From positions 1-21,573 of the IMG/VR virus record IMGVR_UViG_3300010149_000222: a stretch of DNA of 21,573 bases; one strand, given 5' to 3'. Positions within the stretch are counted from its first letter, which is position 1. Each line of letters starts with the position of its first letter. A model generated the notes under the pieces. The model had not been told where the DNA came from, ran no database searches, and saw only the letters and a list, made by a program, of their open reading frames with translations. The stretch comes from a virus. Positions 13,363 through 21,390 of the stretch are shown piece by piece. A program made the translations under genes and the position numbers.

Positions 13363-15148
13363 CACCGATTTCGTTAAAGTCAATTCCAGATCGTGTTGCG
13401 ATGAAGTTTAGTTGGATGAAGTTGATCGACTTGTTTGGCTTAACAAAAATGTCTGCCACAAATTCTTGTCGGTCGATTACATCGCCAGTGTTGTTTGTTT
13501 CATCACATACAACTCGGAAGTCAGTGATACCACTACGCGACTGAACATTGCGTAGGAATGGCTCGATCTGATTTACGAACTGTGATCGGGTAAACTCGTC
13601 ATTGAATTCAAACAAGGTGAAGTTTGCTGCGGTAGCAATGCTCTTTTCCATGACGATGAACAAGCGACGAACATTGATTCGGTCGAATGCAGATGGTCGG
13701 GCAAGAAGAGTCTTATCACCAAGAAGAACAGTGCCTTGACCCGGTTGTTGAACAACAGGGTTTACACCACGCTTGTAAAGCTCGTCACGTGCTGCCTTGT
13801 TTGGGTTGTATGCCAGTTTGGTAACGTTCTTCAGTTGACCACGGTTGTAACCTGCTGGTGAGAACCAAGGGTCTTTATCGAAGTCGGTTCTTGCACAAAG
13901 ACCAGCGATGTCACCGTTGAGCGGAACCCATCGGAAAGTATCGTTGTAGCGGTCATATGTGTACTTCCAACCAGAGTCAAGAATTGCGTATGACGATGAC
14001 TTGTTTAGGTCGGTGTCTGCGAATGCTTGAACTGCGGTTAGCTGAGCGGAAGCATCGCCAACATTGTCAACAACATCTGATTGTAGCGGGGAGATGAAGG
14101 CTACACAATCCTTACGAACTTCTGCGATATTATCGATAACATATGATGCAGTTGTGGTAGGCGCAGGACCGGTGATGCACAATGAGATGTCGGTTGTCTG
14201 CGAATCTGCAAACAATTCCCAACCATTGTTTAGATCGTCTGCCTGAACAACATTGTCGTTAGTACCACCGGACATTGATGCACCATACTCGCCACCATCA
14301 AGAACAGCGAATGTGTTGCCAGCGTCACGGATTGCTGCTACGGTTAGACCCCAATCAACACCAGCATCGCCAGCAGATGATGAGGATACACCGTCACCAC
14401 CCCAACCGGGGTGACCCAACCACCAGATGTATTGTGACTGGTTGTTGATTACGTCAACATAGTAGTTCGATGAACCGTCTGCCTTCTTAGCATCGATTGC
14501 CTTGGAAACGAAAGCAAACTTCTCAAGGATAGTACCCTGAGTACCAGTCCATGCACCATCTTCATCGATGACTGCGATGTGAATTTCATCATTGATGCCT
14601 GCTGCACCAAGACCAGTTGCGTAGGTTGATGTTGCTGGAAGAGCATCAAACTCGTCTTCGATGCTGGTTGCGTTACCAACATCTACACCTGATGCTGATG
14701 CGTCAATGATAGCGATTGCGAGTGAGTTGCCAAGCTCGCCGGGATACTTAGCAGCAAACTTCGCGTCTGCGTATGCTGACTTAACAGTGTCATAGTGGTC
14801 AGCGTTCTTGATCTGTAGACCAAGTGCTTCGCCAGCAGATGACGATGATGTGAGTGCGGTTGCTTCAGCGTATGCGTTTGATGCCGACTGATCGACAACA
14901 CGAACAACCTGTAGGTTACCGCCGTATGCAAGGAATGATGCGGCAGAGAAGAACGATTGTGCGGTGTCGCTGTCAGGTTCACCGAACTTGCTGACAAGCT
15001 CGTTTTCGCTAGAGATGAGAGTGACTTCATCTACCGGTCCCCATACAAAAGGACCGACATATGCGGCGGGGGTAGAAGATACCGCTGGAACGATTGTTGA
15101 CAAATCCTTCTCAGTTACGGTAACTGCGGGTGAGAGACTAAATACCAT
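13358..15148 (-). CDS. 18: Tail sheath protein, gp18
   Basis: 596 aa (T4 gp18 is 659). The N-terminus SPAVTVTEKDLSTIVPAVSS and AAYVGPFVWGPVDEVTLISS are classic contractile sheath segments. FLAYGGNLQVVRVV follows. The C-terminal region has NVRRLFIVMEKSIATAANFT, RNVQSRSGITDFRVVCDETN and VKPNKSINFIQLNFIATRSG, the conserved sheath domain that mediates inter-subunit strand exchange. It surrounds the gp19 tube and contracts on infection. GGAGA lies about 8 nt before the ATG. Two short Ser4 tracts (S101-104 and another at about 250) lie in the variable surface domains. Confidence 0.97.
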   Translation of the reverse strand: MVFSLSPAVTVTEKDLSTIVPAVSSTPAAYVGPFVWGPVDEVTLISSENELVSKFGEPDSDTAQSFFSAASFLAYGGNLQVVRVVDQSASNAYAEATALTSSSSAGEALGLQIKNADHYDTVKSAYADAKFAAKYPGELGNSLAIAIIDASASGVDVGNATSIEDEFDALPATSTYATGLGAAGINDEIHIAVIDEDGAWTGTQGTILEKFAFVSKAIDAKKADGSSNYYVDVINNQSQYIWWLGHPGWGGDGVSSSSAGDAGVDWGLTVAAIRDAGNTFAVLDGGEYGASMSGGTNDNVVQADDLNNGWELFADSQTTDISLCITGPAPTTTASYVIDNIAEVRKDCVAFISPLQSDVVDNVGDASAQLTAVQAFADTDLNKSSSYAILDSGWKYTYDRYNDTFRWVPLNGDIAGLCARTDFDKDPWFSPAGYNRGQLKNVTKLAYNPNKAARDELYKRGVNPVVQQPGQGTVLLGDKTLLARPSAFDRINVRRLFIVMEKSIATAANFTLFEFNDEFTRSQFVNQIEPFLRNVQSRSGITDFRVVCDETNNTGDVIDRQEFVADIFVKPNKSINFIQLNFIATRSGIDFNEIGV

Positions 15149-15187
15149 TTGTTATTTCTCCATTTATGTGAAGTTTGAATTCTATGC

Positions 15188-15195
15188 TTATTTAG
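15188..15195 (-). promoter_or_regulatory. Candidate variant late promoter before gp18
   Basis: CTAAATAA on the minus strand, 40 nt before the gp18 ATG, in the 74-nt gap after gp17 (15149-15222). No perfect TATAAATA occurs in the gap. A CATAAATG closer to the ATG is another weak candidate. Confidence 0.28.
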
Positions 15196-15222
15196 TATTA
15201 TCTATGCGGCAAGAATTGATTA

Positions 15223-16830
15223 TTATATGCGTTCCCATCCACCGGGCATATCATCATCCAAGTCTCGTCCGTCATCAATGAATCCGAACGGAACAAGATC
15301 GGCTTCGATTGCCTTGATCTTGTCTGCGTATAGCTCTTCGCGGATGTTGATATCAAGCAATTCTCTGAAGTATGGTTGTTGGGTCAGCCAACCAAACAAT
15401 ACAAGTGTCATAGTCAAATCGTCGTGGTGTCCAACTTCTGCCTGATACTTACCTTTATAGAACACAAAAGTTGTAAGTTCTGATATGATATCGTGCGATT
15501 CTACGATTAATTTATTCTCTTCGATTAGTGTTTTGAGTGTCGAGCAACCGATCCGACGAAGTGGTGAAGTGGTCTTTACACCAAGTTTGCCGCCCTGACC
15601 ACCAAAACCGGATGAGATGGTTTGTCCTTTTCGACCACCGGATGTGGATAGTAATATATTCTCATACTCAAACTCGCCATGAAGCACATCGGCTACCTGT
15701 TTACCAATCGAGTTGGTTTCAATTAGTATATATGCTTCGTTGTACTCGGTTGCTAGCTTGAATATGACATCGGGAAATAGTAGTGTGGAGATTTTATTGT
15801 TTCTGTAGATAGCGGCGATGCGATATCCTTCATCTCCCGTGATGTCAAAGATTGTCATAGTAGAAAAGTCGCCCCCAACACCTTCAGCAACATCACATAC
15901 CCCTACATATACACCATTTTGTTTGGGTTTGTGGAATACCTGTACACCATCACGCTCAAAGATAGGAACGATATGACCCATTTGTTTGAGTTTCCATGTT
16001 GCAATCAGTGTGTTTGCTGAACCAAGGAATGATAGAGCATGTTCCTGTGCAAAATCCTGCTCGGATGTATTGGCAATTGTTTCTTCTCTCCACTTTTCAT
16101 CACGACCGGGAACCTGTTCCCATGATACTTTGTGGGTAACGAATGCCGATCTTCCTGCTTCAGCATCTGTCCAAATCTTGTGGAAGTGGTTCATACCGTT
16201 CGGTGTAGAAATCAGTGTTAGTTTGGTTTCTTTACCGGATGAAATGGTAGGATAGGTTGACTTGTAGAATTCATCCCACACATTAGGGGGAATAAACGCG
16301 ACTTCATCAATGAATACGTATGAGAATGAATAACCACGAATTGAGCTTGAGCTTGTAGAAGCTGCTAGTACTCTCGATCCGTTTTCTAGCTCAAACGAAC
16401 CTTTGTTCCAGTTGACTGCCCCTTGTTGCATAAACTTCGGTAGGTGCTGATATGCAAGCTGGACACGCGACAGGATTTCTACCGCAGTGTCTTTCTTGTT
16501 TGCTAGGATACCAACCGTCTTGCTCTGGTTGAACAGGATGTAGTGTAGGATGTATGCGGCAACCGTTGTAGATTTACCAGTCTGACGAGATTGCATAGCT
16601 ACTACAAATCGATTGTCGTGTAGTTTTGAAATTAATTCTTTCTGATAGTCGTATGGTTTGTATGAAACAAGCCCGTGGTCAACGTGGACGATCTTACAGA
16701 ATGTTTCAGCAAAGTAGACTGGATCGTTCTTGCACTTTAGGTACTCAGCAACTTCTTCTTTTGTCCAGTCATGCTGCTCGCCCGCTGGTTTTAGAAGCGG
16801 GTTACCCATATAGCTAGATGTGTCTGTCAT
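15223..16830 (-). CDS. 17: Terminase large subunit, gp17
   Basis: 535 aa (T4 gp17 is 610). The ATPase domain has Walker A SRQTGKST (81-88), Walker B YVFIDEVAF with D175/E176, and the coupling motif ISTPNG (about 207-212). The C-terminal RNase H-like nuclease has acidic residues at D313 (VCDVAEG), E371 (LIETNSIG) and D470/D471 (GHHDDLTM), in the order expected of the T4 gp17 triad. It packages DNA through gp20 and cuts concatemers. The start ATG overlaps the gp16 stop (ATGA). The shorter length compared with T4 is mostly at the two ends. No intein or intron is visible. Confidence 0.97.
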   Translation of the reverse strand: MTDTSSYMGNPLLKPAGEQHDWTKEEVAEYLKCKNDPVYFAETFCKIVHVDHGLVSYKPYDYQKELISKLHDNRFVVAMQSRQTGKSTTVAAYILHYILFNQSKTVGILANKKDTAVEILSRVQLAYQHLPKFMQQGAVNWNKGSFELENGSRVLAASTSSSSIRGYSFSYVFIDEVAFIPPNVWDEFYKSTYPTISSGKETKLTLISTPNGMNHFHKIWTDAEAGRSAFVTHKVSWEQVPGRDEKWREETIANTSEQDFAQEHALSFLGSANTLIATWKLKQMGHIVPIFERDGVQVFHKPKQNGVYVGVCDVAEGVGGDFSTMTIFDITGDEGYRIAAIYRNNKISTLLFPDVIFKLATEYNEAYILIETNSIGKQVADVLHGEFEYENILLSTSGGRKGQTISSGFGGQGGKLGVKTTSPLRRIGCSTLKTLIEENKLIVESHDIISELTTFVFYKGKYQAEVGHHDDLTMTLVLFGWLTQQPYFRELLDINIREELYADKIKAIEADLVPFGFIDDGRDLDDDMPGGWERI

Positions 16831-17378
16831 TTTTTACCACCACCCATTTCTTCAAGCATCTTCTGCAATTCAGCAGTTGACCCTACGAAGATAGAGTTGT
16901 TGGTGACATTGGAAGAGTTTTCTGTAGATGCTTCTTCTGTTTTCTTGCCCTTGTCACGCTTTGCATTCTTCTTATCTTCAAGGTCTTGCGTGTCGTGATG
17001 CAGTTCCATTAGCTGCTTGGAGTTGTCTGCAAGCGTTTTGATTAGCTGTGCCACAACTTCATATGCTCTTGGATGTTCGGATTCTTGTGCCACTTGTAGG
17101 ATGCCTTCAAGAGCTTCCTGTCCAGTCTCGGCTAGTTGATGTAGCCGACCACGGACCATTGCATAGTCTTTCTTGGCATCACGAATTGATTCTTCTTCAG
17201 GGACAATCGTGATTTCTTCTGATGTGTTGTTGTTATCAACCGGAGCATCATTGAAGAGTTGTGGTTCTGGTAGAGTCTTTCGTTTCACTACCGCTGTTTT
17301 CTCTTCTGGTACTACGATTTTATTGTCAACGCCTAGTGCGTCACTAAGAGGATCATGATATTTACTATTTTCGCCCAT
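16827..17378 (-). CDS. 16: Terminase small subunit, gp16
   Basis: 183 aa (T4 gp16 is 164). The core DYAMVRGRLHQLAETGQEAL followed by HPRAYEVVAQLIKTLADNSK and QLMELHHDTQDL matches the central helical oligomerisation domain of T4 gp16 (DYGVVRRNMHFQQQM.. PRHMEVFATLMGQM). The C-terminal NSIFVGSTAELQKML parallels T4's NATVFMGSPTELMDEI. It regulates gp17 and helps initiate packaging. The N-terminal 70 residues are variable and acidic. It is in a tight operon, with 5 nt between the gp15 stop and this ATG and an ATGA overlap with gp17. Confidence 0.94.
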   Translation of the reverse strand: MGENSKYHDPLSDALGVDNKIVVPEEKTAVVKRKTLPEPQLFNDAPVDNNNTSEEITIVPEEESIRDAKKDYAMVRGRLHQLAETGQEALEGILQVAQESEHPRAYEVVAQLIKTLADNSKQLMELHHDTQDLEDKKNAKRDKGKKTEEASTENSSNVTNNSIFVGSTAELQKMLEEMGGGKK

Positions 17379-17383
17379 GATGA

Positions 17384-18208
17384 TTATCCGCTGCTAGACG
17401 AAGACGAGTAATAGTCATACTCGGTGATCGTCGTGTTGTATGTTGTCGGATCGTCTGCGTCATACTCAACGCCCGCAACTGTTTCTGATCTGATGTCTGC
17501 AACCTTGTTCGGATTGTCTTCAGGCATCTTATCGTATAGGTTGATGAGAGTATCAAGGATAACACCGGTATCGCTGACTGATGAGTAGATGTAACCCTTC
17601 AACTCAAAGTTTAGTGTCCATGTAATCAAGCCAAGAGAATCAAACCCATCGAGTCTGTTCGATTCTTTGCTCACATCCTTGAGTGTTACTGAGATATCGG
17701 TGTCGATATTCAGATCATCCATGTCATTGATTGTAACCGATACGTCAGGTTTGAAGTATGGTAGAATCTGTTCAAGGATTTGCAGCGAGTCGTTCATCGT
17801 CTTTGTTGCGATGGATAGCTCAAAGTCATAGATGTATGATACACGACGGTATGATCGCTTACGTTCTGTGTATCGGTTTGCTGTAGAAGACGATGATGAG
17901 TCTAGAACAGGAACATCATATACGTGTTTTGTTGTTGCTACACCCGCGCGTTGCGAGTCGTATCTCATACCGGTAAAGTCAACGCCCATACGGGGTAAAA
18001 GACGAGAGACATTCGGTGGTTTTTCTGTTAGCTCTTGACGGATAGCATGATACCACTTTGCCTTGTCTGATACGGTAATAGGCACTTTGATAGTAGAATC
18101 AACAACGCCATCGTCCATGCGTTCGATTGAGATATCGTTGAATAGTGTGGTGAATGCCACGACCATCTTACGGATTGACTGATGATAGAATGGTTGGTTA
18201 GTAAGCAT
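17384..18208 (-). CDS. 15: Tail sheath stabiliser/tail completion protein, gp15
   Basis: 274 aa (T4 gp15 is 272). It aligns by eye with T4 gp15: PFYHQSIRKMVVAFTTLFND and IKVPITVSDKAKW near the N-terminus, RLLPRMGVDFTGM, YDFELSIATKTMNDSLQILE then QILPYFKPDVSVTIND, and ITWTLNFELKGYIY. It caps the tail and stabilises the sheath before joining to the head. The ATG directly follows the stop of the HNH gene (TAAATG). A five-serine tract lies at S104-108, and the C-terminus ends in six serines and Gly. Confidence 0.94.
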   Translation of the reverse strand: MLTNQPFYHQSIRKMVVAFTTLFNDISIERMDDGVVDSTIKVPITVSDKAKWYHAIRQELTEKPPNVSRLLPRMGVDFTGMRYDSQRAGVATTKHVYDVPVLDSSSSSTANRYTERKRSYRRVSYIYDFELSIATKTMNDSLQILEQILPYFKPDVSVTINDMDDLNIDTDISVTLKDVSKESNRLDGFDSLGLITWTLNFELKGYIYSSVSDTGVILDTLINLYDKMPEDNPNKVADIRSETVAGVEYDADDPTTYNTTITEYDYYSSSSSSG

Positions 18209-18907
18209 TTACTTTTTCCACGGTGTTTGGCTTTTTCCATCGAACTTGTCTATCCATCGCCGGACTACTTTCGCGGTTACATCATACTCTCTTGCTGCTG
18301 CCCTGACCGATTCGAACACACGACCATCGACAATACACGTTGTGTCTCTTTTGATGGACATTCCATTATTTCGCTGTAACCAGTAGGTGATGGTATTTGG
18401 ATCAACACTATAATGTCTTGCTGCCGCGCTCTTTGATGGGAACTCTACACCATCAATCTTACATTTATGTCTATGCTTCATTTCACTTTTTCCGATACCA
18501 GCCCATTTCTTTGCGGTGGTTATACATACACCATAGTGTTTAGCTGCGTTGGCATAACTACTAAACTCTATTTCATCAATCCGACAAGGTATGCTTTGGG
18601 CGAATGCTCTGGATTCTTTCATCTTCGCATACCGTGACGATGTTATGTATGTTCGATCTTGATCACTACTGGATCGGCTCATACAGAAGAAGGCATTGTG
18701 TAAAGATTTATTCTGTGGATAAATCTTGGTTAGTAGTAGGTGTGCGATGTAGTGTGCCTTCGCTGGAAGATCAACAAGATTGTCTTCGCTATCGTCGCCG
18801 CCCATACATCTCGGTATGATGTGGTGACGCTCGGTGTATCCATTGTATAGGTTGTTGCTATAGTGTTCTATCAGGTTGTTGTATCGGGTCTGGTAAATAG
18901 TAGTCAT
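18209..18907 (-). CDS. HNH homing endonuclease with three NUMOD/IENR1-like repeats
   Basis: 232 aa. The N-terminal HNH domain has YTERHHIIPRCMGGDDSEDN, then LVDLPAKAHYIAH, with H28/H29, N43, H52 and H56 as probable metal/catalytic ligands. Three helix-turn-helix repeats follow at about 109-136, 150-178 and 192-220, each starting with 'c.idg.eF.S...AA..Y.v....v..W'. They are typical of the NUMOD1/IENR1 DNA-binding modules of phage homing endonucleases. The gene sits between gp14 and gp15, with its own late promoter 17 nt upstream and a terminator just before that. GGAGA lies about 6 nt before the ATG. It is probably a free-standing mobile gene that cuts phage genomes lacking it; its target is unknown. 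Confidence 0.93.
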   Translation of the reverse strand: MTTIYQTRYNNLIEHYSNNLYNGYTERHHIIPRCMGGDDSEDNLVDLPAKAHYIAHLLLTKIYPQNKSLHNAFFCMSRSSSDQDRTYITSSRYAKMKESRAFAQSIPCRIDEIEFSSYANAAKHYGVCITTAKKWAGIGKSEMKHRHKCKIDGVEFPSKSAAARHYSVDPNTITYWLQRNNGMSIKRDTTCIVDGRVFESVRAAAREYDVTAKVVRRWIDKFDGKSQTPWKK

Positions 18908-18923
18908 TGTTAGTCTCCACTAC

Positions 18924-18931
18924 TATTTATA
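18924..18931 (-). promoter_or_regulatory. T4-type late promoter TATAAATA for HNH-gp15-gp16-gp17
   Basis: A perfect TATAAATA octamer 17 nt before the HNH ATG and immediately downstream of the terminator hairpin at 18935-18950. It would drive the HNH gene and the gp15-gp16-gp17 unit after the upstream transcript has ended. Confidence 0.83.
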
Positions 18932-18934
18932 AAA

Positions 18935-18950
18935 GGATCGACCTCGATCC
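18935..18950 (-). terminator. Rho-independent terminator after gp14
   Basis: On the minus strand GGATCG, loop AGGT and CGATCC form a 6-bp (7-bp with the A-T pair) GC-containing stem followed directly by TTTTAT. It lies 29 nt after the gp14 stop, and its T-run merges into the TATAAATA box of the next transcription unit. Confidence 0.7.
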
Positions 18951-18979
18951 CTTACATTTTTAGTGATTTCTACATTTTT

Positions 18980-19669
18980 TTAGTAGTTGCCGAACACATC
19001 CTTTTCATCAAAATTGATAAGCCCACTACCACGATCATCTGTTCCGCTATCATCAAACCCATCAGTGACTGTACCATCTGCTTCTGTTTCGATTGCGTCG
19101 TTATCAGCAAAGGTTTCAGTAGCATCGCCATTGGTGTATTGGTCTTCGATTGAGTCGATGTCTTGGATGCCTGTATCGAGTGTTTCGTGTGAGTATGCGA
19201 ACTTTTCTACTTCTAATTTATATGTATATCGTGTGCCTACCTGATAGAACGGCTCTTCTTTTTTCACGTGCTTGATCTCAAACAGAGAGCTAGTCTGTGG
19301 GTAGTAAAGAAGATCGCCTTCTTGTGGGTCTTTCATGGTAGAGAATTGCGATACCACTTCTTCGGCAAATCTTTTCTTCGACACAACAAGTGTAGCTGAG
19401 TTAGGAACAAGCAAACCAAACTTGGATAGGATGTGTCCCTCGCCTTCCCATCCCTCAAATGTATCTAGGTACATTTCGATGAGAACGGCAGAGTTGAAGT
19501 TTGATACTTGATCTTCACCAAAGAGATAGTCTACGTCTACTTCTGTACGGGGAATGTAATAGATGTTCAGACCGTGAATCTGAATTGCTTCATCAACGAG
19601 ACACTGAACTAATTCCTGTTCATGTGTATCGCCAAACTCTACATGGTCGAAGTATCTGTTTACTGTCAT
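18980..19669 (-). CDS. 14: Neck protein, gp14
   Basis: 229 aa (T4 gp14 is 256). Contains LVQCLVDEAIQIHGLNIYYI, then PRTEVDVDYLFGEDQVSNFN, and IEMYLDTFEGWEGEGHILSKFG. This matches T4's 'ELYGTNISYVKREFVNLDEVFGED...I.IYI.SFE.YGG...FSKFG'. It is part of the head-to-tail connector. The C-terminal 60 residues are strongly acidic (Asp/Glu/Thr/Gly), ending NFDEKDVFGNY. The ATG directly follows the stop of the 138-aa gene (TAAATG). A terminator follows the stop codon. Confidence 0.92.
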   Translation of the reverse strand: MTVNRYFDHVEFGDTHEQELVQCLVDEAIQIHGLNIYYIPRTEVDVDYLFGEDQVSNFNSAVLIEMYLDTFEGWEGEGHILSKFGLLVPNSATLVVSKKRFAEEVVSQFSTMKDPQEGDLLYYPQTSSLFEIKHVKKEEPFYQVGTRYTYKLEVEKFAYSHETLDTGIQDIDSIEDQYTNGDATETFADNDAIETEADGTVTDGFDDSGTDDRGSGLINFDEKDVFGNY

Positions 19670-20086
19670 TTAATACAGTCCTGTTAAAATATCTGGCGTG
19701 GTGTCTATAAGCTCTCGAAACCCGCGCGATGCTTTTTTGAGTTTGGCAATACCATCGGTGTATGGTGTGGTATCAACCGCAACTTCTAATTTACGACCGC
19801 GACGATATCGGATAATGCCCGACATATACTTAGCACCGTAGCCGTTAGGTTGCCCGATTCCGTAATGGATTGCCATGTATGCGTCCCATACAAATACAGT
19901 CGAGTCATCGTCGGTCAGTAGAAATTTTGCTTTCTTCTGCCGTGTCTTTTCGAAGAATCGCATAATCTCATTCGCACTGGTTGGATTGACCAGACCACGT
20001 AAAGAACTCATCTCGCCCCGTCCACCTGCAATTTTATATGAAATCGTTTCAGGTTTCTCTAAAATGTATTGTTTGAACGGCTTCAT
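19670..20086 (-). CDS. Hypothetical protein between gp13 and gp14
   Basis: 138 aa, function not recognised. The N-terminus MKPFKQYILE|KPE resembles the T4 internal-protein capsid-targeting peptide (a short basic-aromatic start ending in I/L-x-E). The body contains a segment, RGLVNPTSANEIMRFF then DDSTVFVWDAYMAIHYGIGQ, like a module I have seen in assorted phage proteins ('LRGlv.p...vyvWDAy.A.H'). It ends with basic helices. It starts 2 nt after the gp13 stop and ends against the gp14 ATG, so it is in the neck operon. It could be a neck accessory protein or a protein carried inside the head. Confidence 0.75.
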   Translation of the reverse strand: MKPFKQYILEKPETISYKIAGGRGEMSSLRGLVNPTSANEIMRFFEKTRQKKAKFLLTDDDSTVFVWDAYMAIHYGIGQPNGYGAKYMSGIIRYRRGRKLEVAVDTTPYTDGIAKLKKASRGFRELIDTTPDILTGLY

Positions 20087-20088
20087 GC

Positions 20089-20835
20089 TTAGCCCATCTC
20101 AAAGAACGGTAGCGGTTCTTGTGATCGCATCTCTTCGCGGAGTCGTGTAAGGTTTTCTTGTGCCAACGACCGGATGGCATCAGCATTCATGGTAACACCA
20201 CCGGGCAGCGAGATGTTGTCATACTTACTTAGGTTCTGCGCCCACTGCTCACGAATCAATTCTGTCACATACTGTTTCAGGAAGATGTCATTGTAAACAT
20301 CGGTGTATGTGTCGGGGTCGAGCTTGCGATAGGTATCGAAGATGACGTATTGACCCTCAAGGATATCTTCACCCCATCGACCGTCGATATAAATTTTATT
20401 GGTGTGTCTGTTATATCGAATGGTTTCTGCTGGATTCAGAATCTTGTTGACCAGATTAATGTACTGCTTGGTCTGGTCGTAGTATTGCAGAAACGTATTT
20501 GAGAAGTAGTGAACATCAGACAAGCGTGCTTGGTAACGAACATCAAATAGGTTGTTTGCGTTTGAGTTGTCGTTTAGCTGAAACACACCGGTTACTGCGA
20601 TGATGTCATCTTCGCCTGAGATGTCGATGTACTCATTAGTAATATCCGCAGCAGTTACTTCATGCTTGTAGTAGACTTGCTCAATAGCATCAAAGTGATA
20701 CTGGCTAAAGTATTGTAAAGCCTCATCGATCCGATCCTCTACCTGAGAATCAGCGACGTTTACCTTAATGGTTGGTTCGCCTAGCTTACGCAAGCACCAT
20801 TGCTTTAGGGTTTCTCTGCTTGTTGGAATTGCCAT
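20089..20835 (-). CDS. 13: Neck protein, gp13
   Basis: 248 aa (T4 gp13 is 309). The N-terminus IPTSRETLKQWCLRKLGEPT, followed by IKVNVADSQVEDRIDEALQY, is the conserved gp13 opening. Later come GRWGEDILEGQYVIFDTYRK, DVYNDIFLKQYVTELIREQW and QNLSKYDNISLPGGVTMNAD, a hallmark segment of gp13. It joins the portal to gp14/gp15 to close the head. It is shorter than T4 gp13 at the C-terminus. It starts 3 nt after the stop of the 116-aa gene. Confidence 0.95.
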   Translation of the reverse strand: MAIPTSRETLKQWCLRKLGEPTIKVNVADSQVEDRIDEALQYFSQYHFDAIEQVYYKHEVTAADITNEYIDISGEDDIIAVTGVFQLNDNSNANNLFDVRYQARLSDVHYFSNTFLQYYDQTKQYINLVNKILNPAETIRYNRHTNKIYIDGRWGEDILEGQYVIFDTYRKLDPDTYTDVYNDIFLKQYVTELIREQWAQNLSKYDNISLPGGVTMNADAIRSLAQENLTRLREEMRSQEPLPFFEMG

Positions 20836-20838
20836 ATG

Positions 20839-21189
20839 TTACACCACGTTGCTAAAGGTTACACGAATCTGTGTTGCTGCTCCAATAGTGTCTGCTGTAA
20901 CTCTTAGGTAACAAGGGGGGATGTTTAGGAATGAGCTATATGCAGTATTATCAACACCAGCACCGGCAGCTACGGCTACGGTATTAGATGTGATAATATC
21001 AGTTGCAGTTCCCCATGTGGTTCCACGATCATATGATGCTTCTAAAGTGATGCCTGCTCCGTTCCATACACCCTGTACAGAAACGAATAGTGGACCCCCA
21101 TCATGACGAAATTCTTGCGAGCCGCCACTAGATGATGAAGATGTGGTTTGATCAAAACCTAAAATTGAAAATTCGTATTTGTCTGCCAT
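20839..21189 (-). CDS. Small beta-rich virion-like protein, unknown
   Basis: 116 aa, not recognised. The N-terminus MADKYEFSILGFDQTTSSSSSGG carries a five-serine tract (S17-21). The remainder looks like a single beta-sandwich (GGPLFVSVQGVWNGAGITLE, ASYDRGTTWGTATDI, CYLRVTADTIGAATQIRVTF), a pattern seen in small capsid-decorating or head-fibre-type proteins. It has its own perfect late promoter 27 nt upstream and AGGA before the ATG, and it leads the gp13-gp14 operon. A surface decoration or collar role is a guess from fold type and position. Confidence 0.75.
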   Translation of the reverse strand: MADKYEFSILGFDQTTSSSSSGGSQEFRHDGGPLFVSVQGVWNGAGITLEASYDRGTTWGTATDIITSNTVAVAAGAGVDNTAYSSFLNIPPCYLRVTADTIGAATQIRVTFSNVV

Positions 21190-21215
21190 TTTATTTTTCC
21201 TGTTTTCTCTGGTAC

Positions 21216-21223
21216 TATTTATA
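21216..21223 (-). promoter_or_regulatory. T4-type late promoter TATAAATA for the 116-aa gene and gp13-gp14
   Basis: A perfect TATAAATA octamer 27 nt before the ATG at 21189 and 3 nt after the preceding stop codon. It heads the unit that ends at the 18935-18950 terminator. Confidence 0.83.
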
Positions 21224-21226
21224 CAA

Positions 21227-21379
21227 TTACGCGATTGATGGTAGAATTGATGAGCCTACGGCTGATGTAAACGACGATCCCGATCCAAGCGTCGAAATGT
21301 ACCAATTGCCATCGGATTCGTATGCGTCAAGAAATTGTTCATCTGTTAGTGTTAGAAACATAGAGTCGGTGATGAGCAT
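21227..21379 (-). CDS. Small protein, 50 aa, unknown
   Basis: The ATG at 21379 has AGGA about 9 nt upstream and starts 11 nt after the stop of the gene at the right edge. The longer frame to 21544 is overlap with that gene and was not used. The product starts MLITDSMFLTLTDEQF and continues DAYESDGNWYISTLGSGSS, ending in a Ser/Gly/Ala tail. It is acidic and has no signal peptide or membrane helix. It lies in the neck/virion operon just before a late promoter, so it may be a minor structural or assembly protein. Confidence 0.6.
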   Translation of the reverse strand: MLITDSMFLTLTDEQFLDAYESDGNWYISTLGSGSSFTSAVGSSILPSIA

Positions 21380-21390
21380 ATAAATTATCC

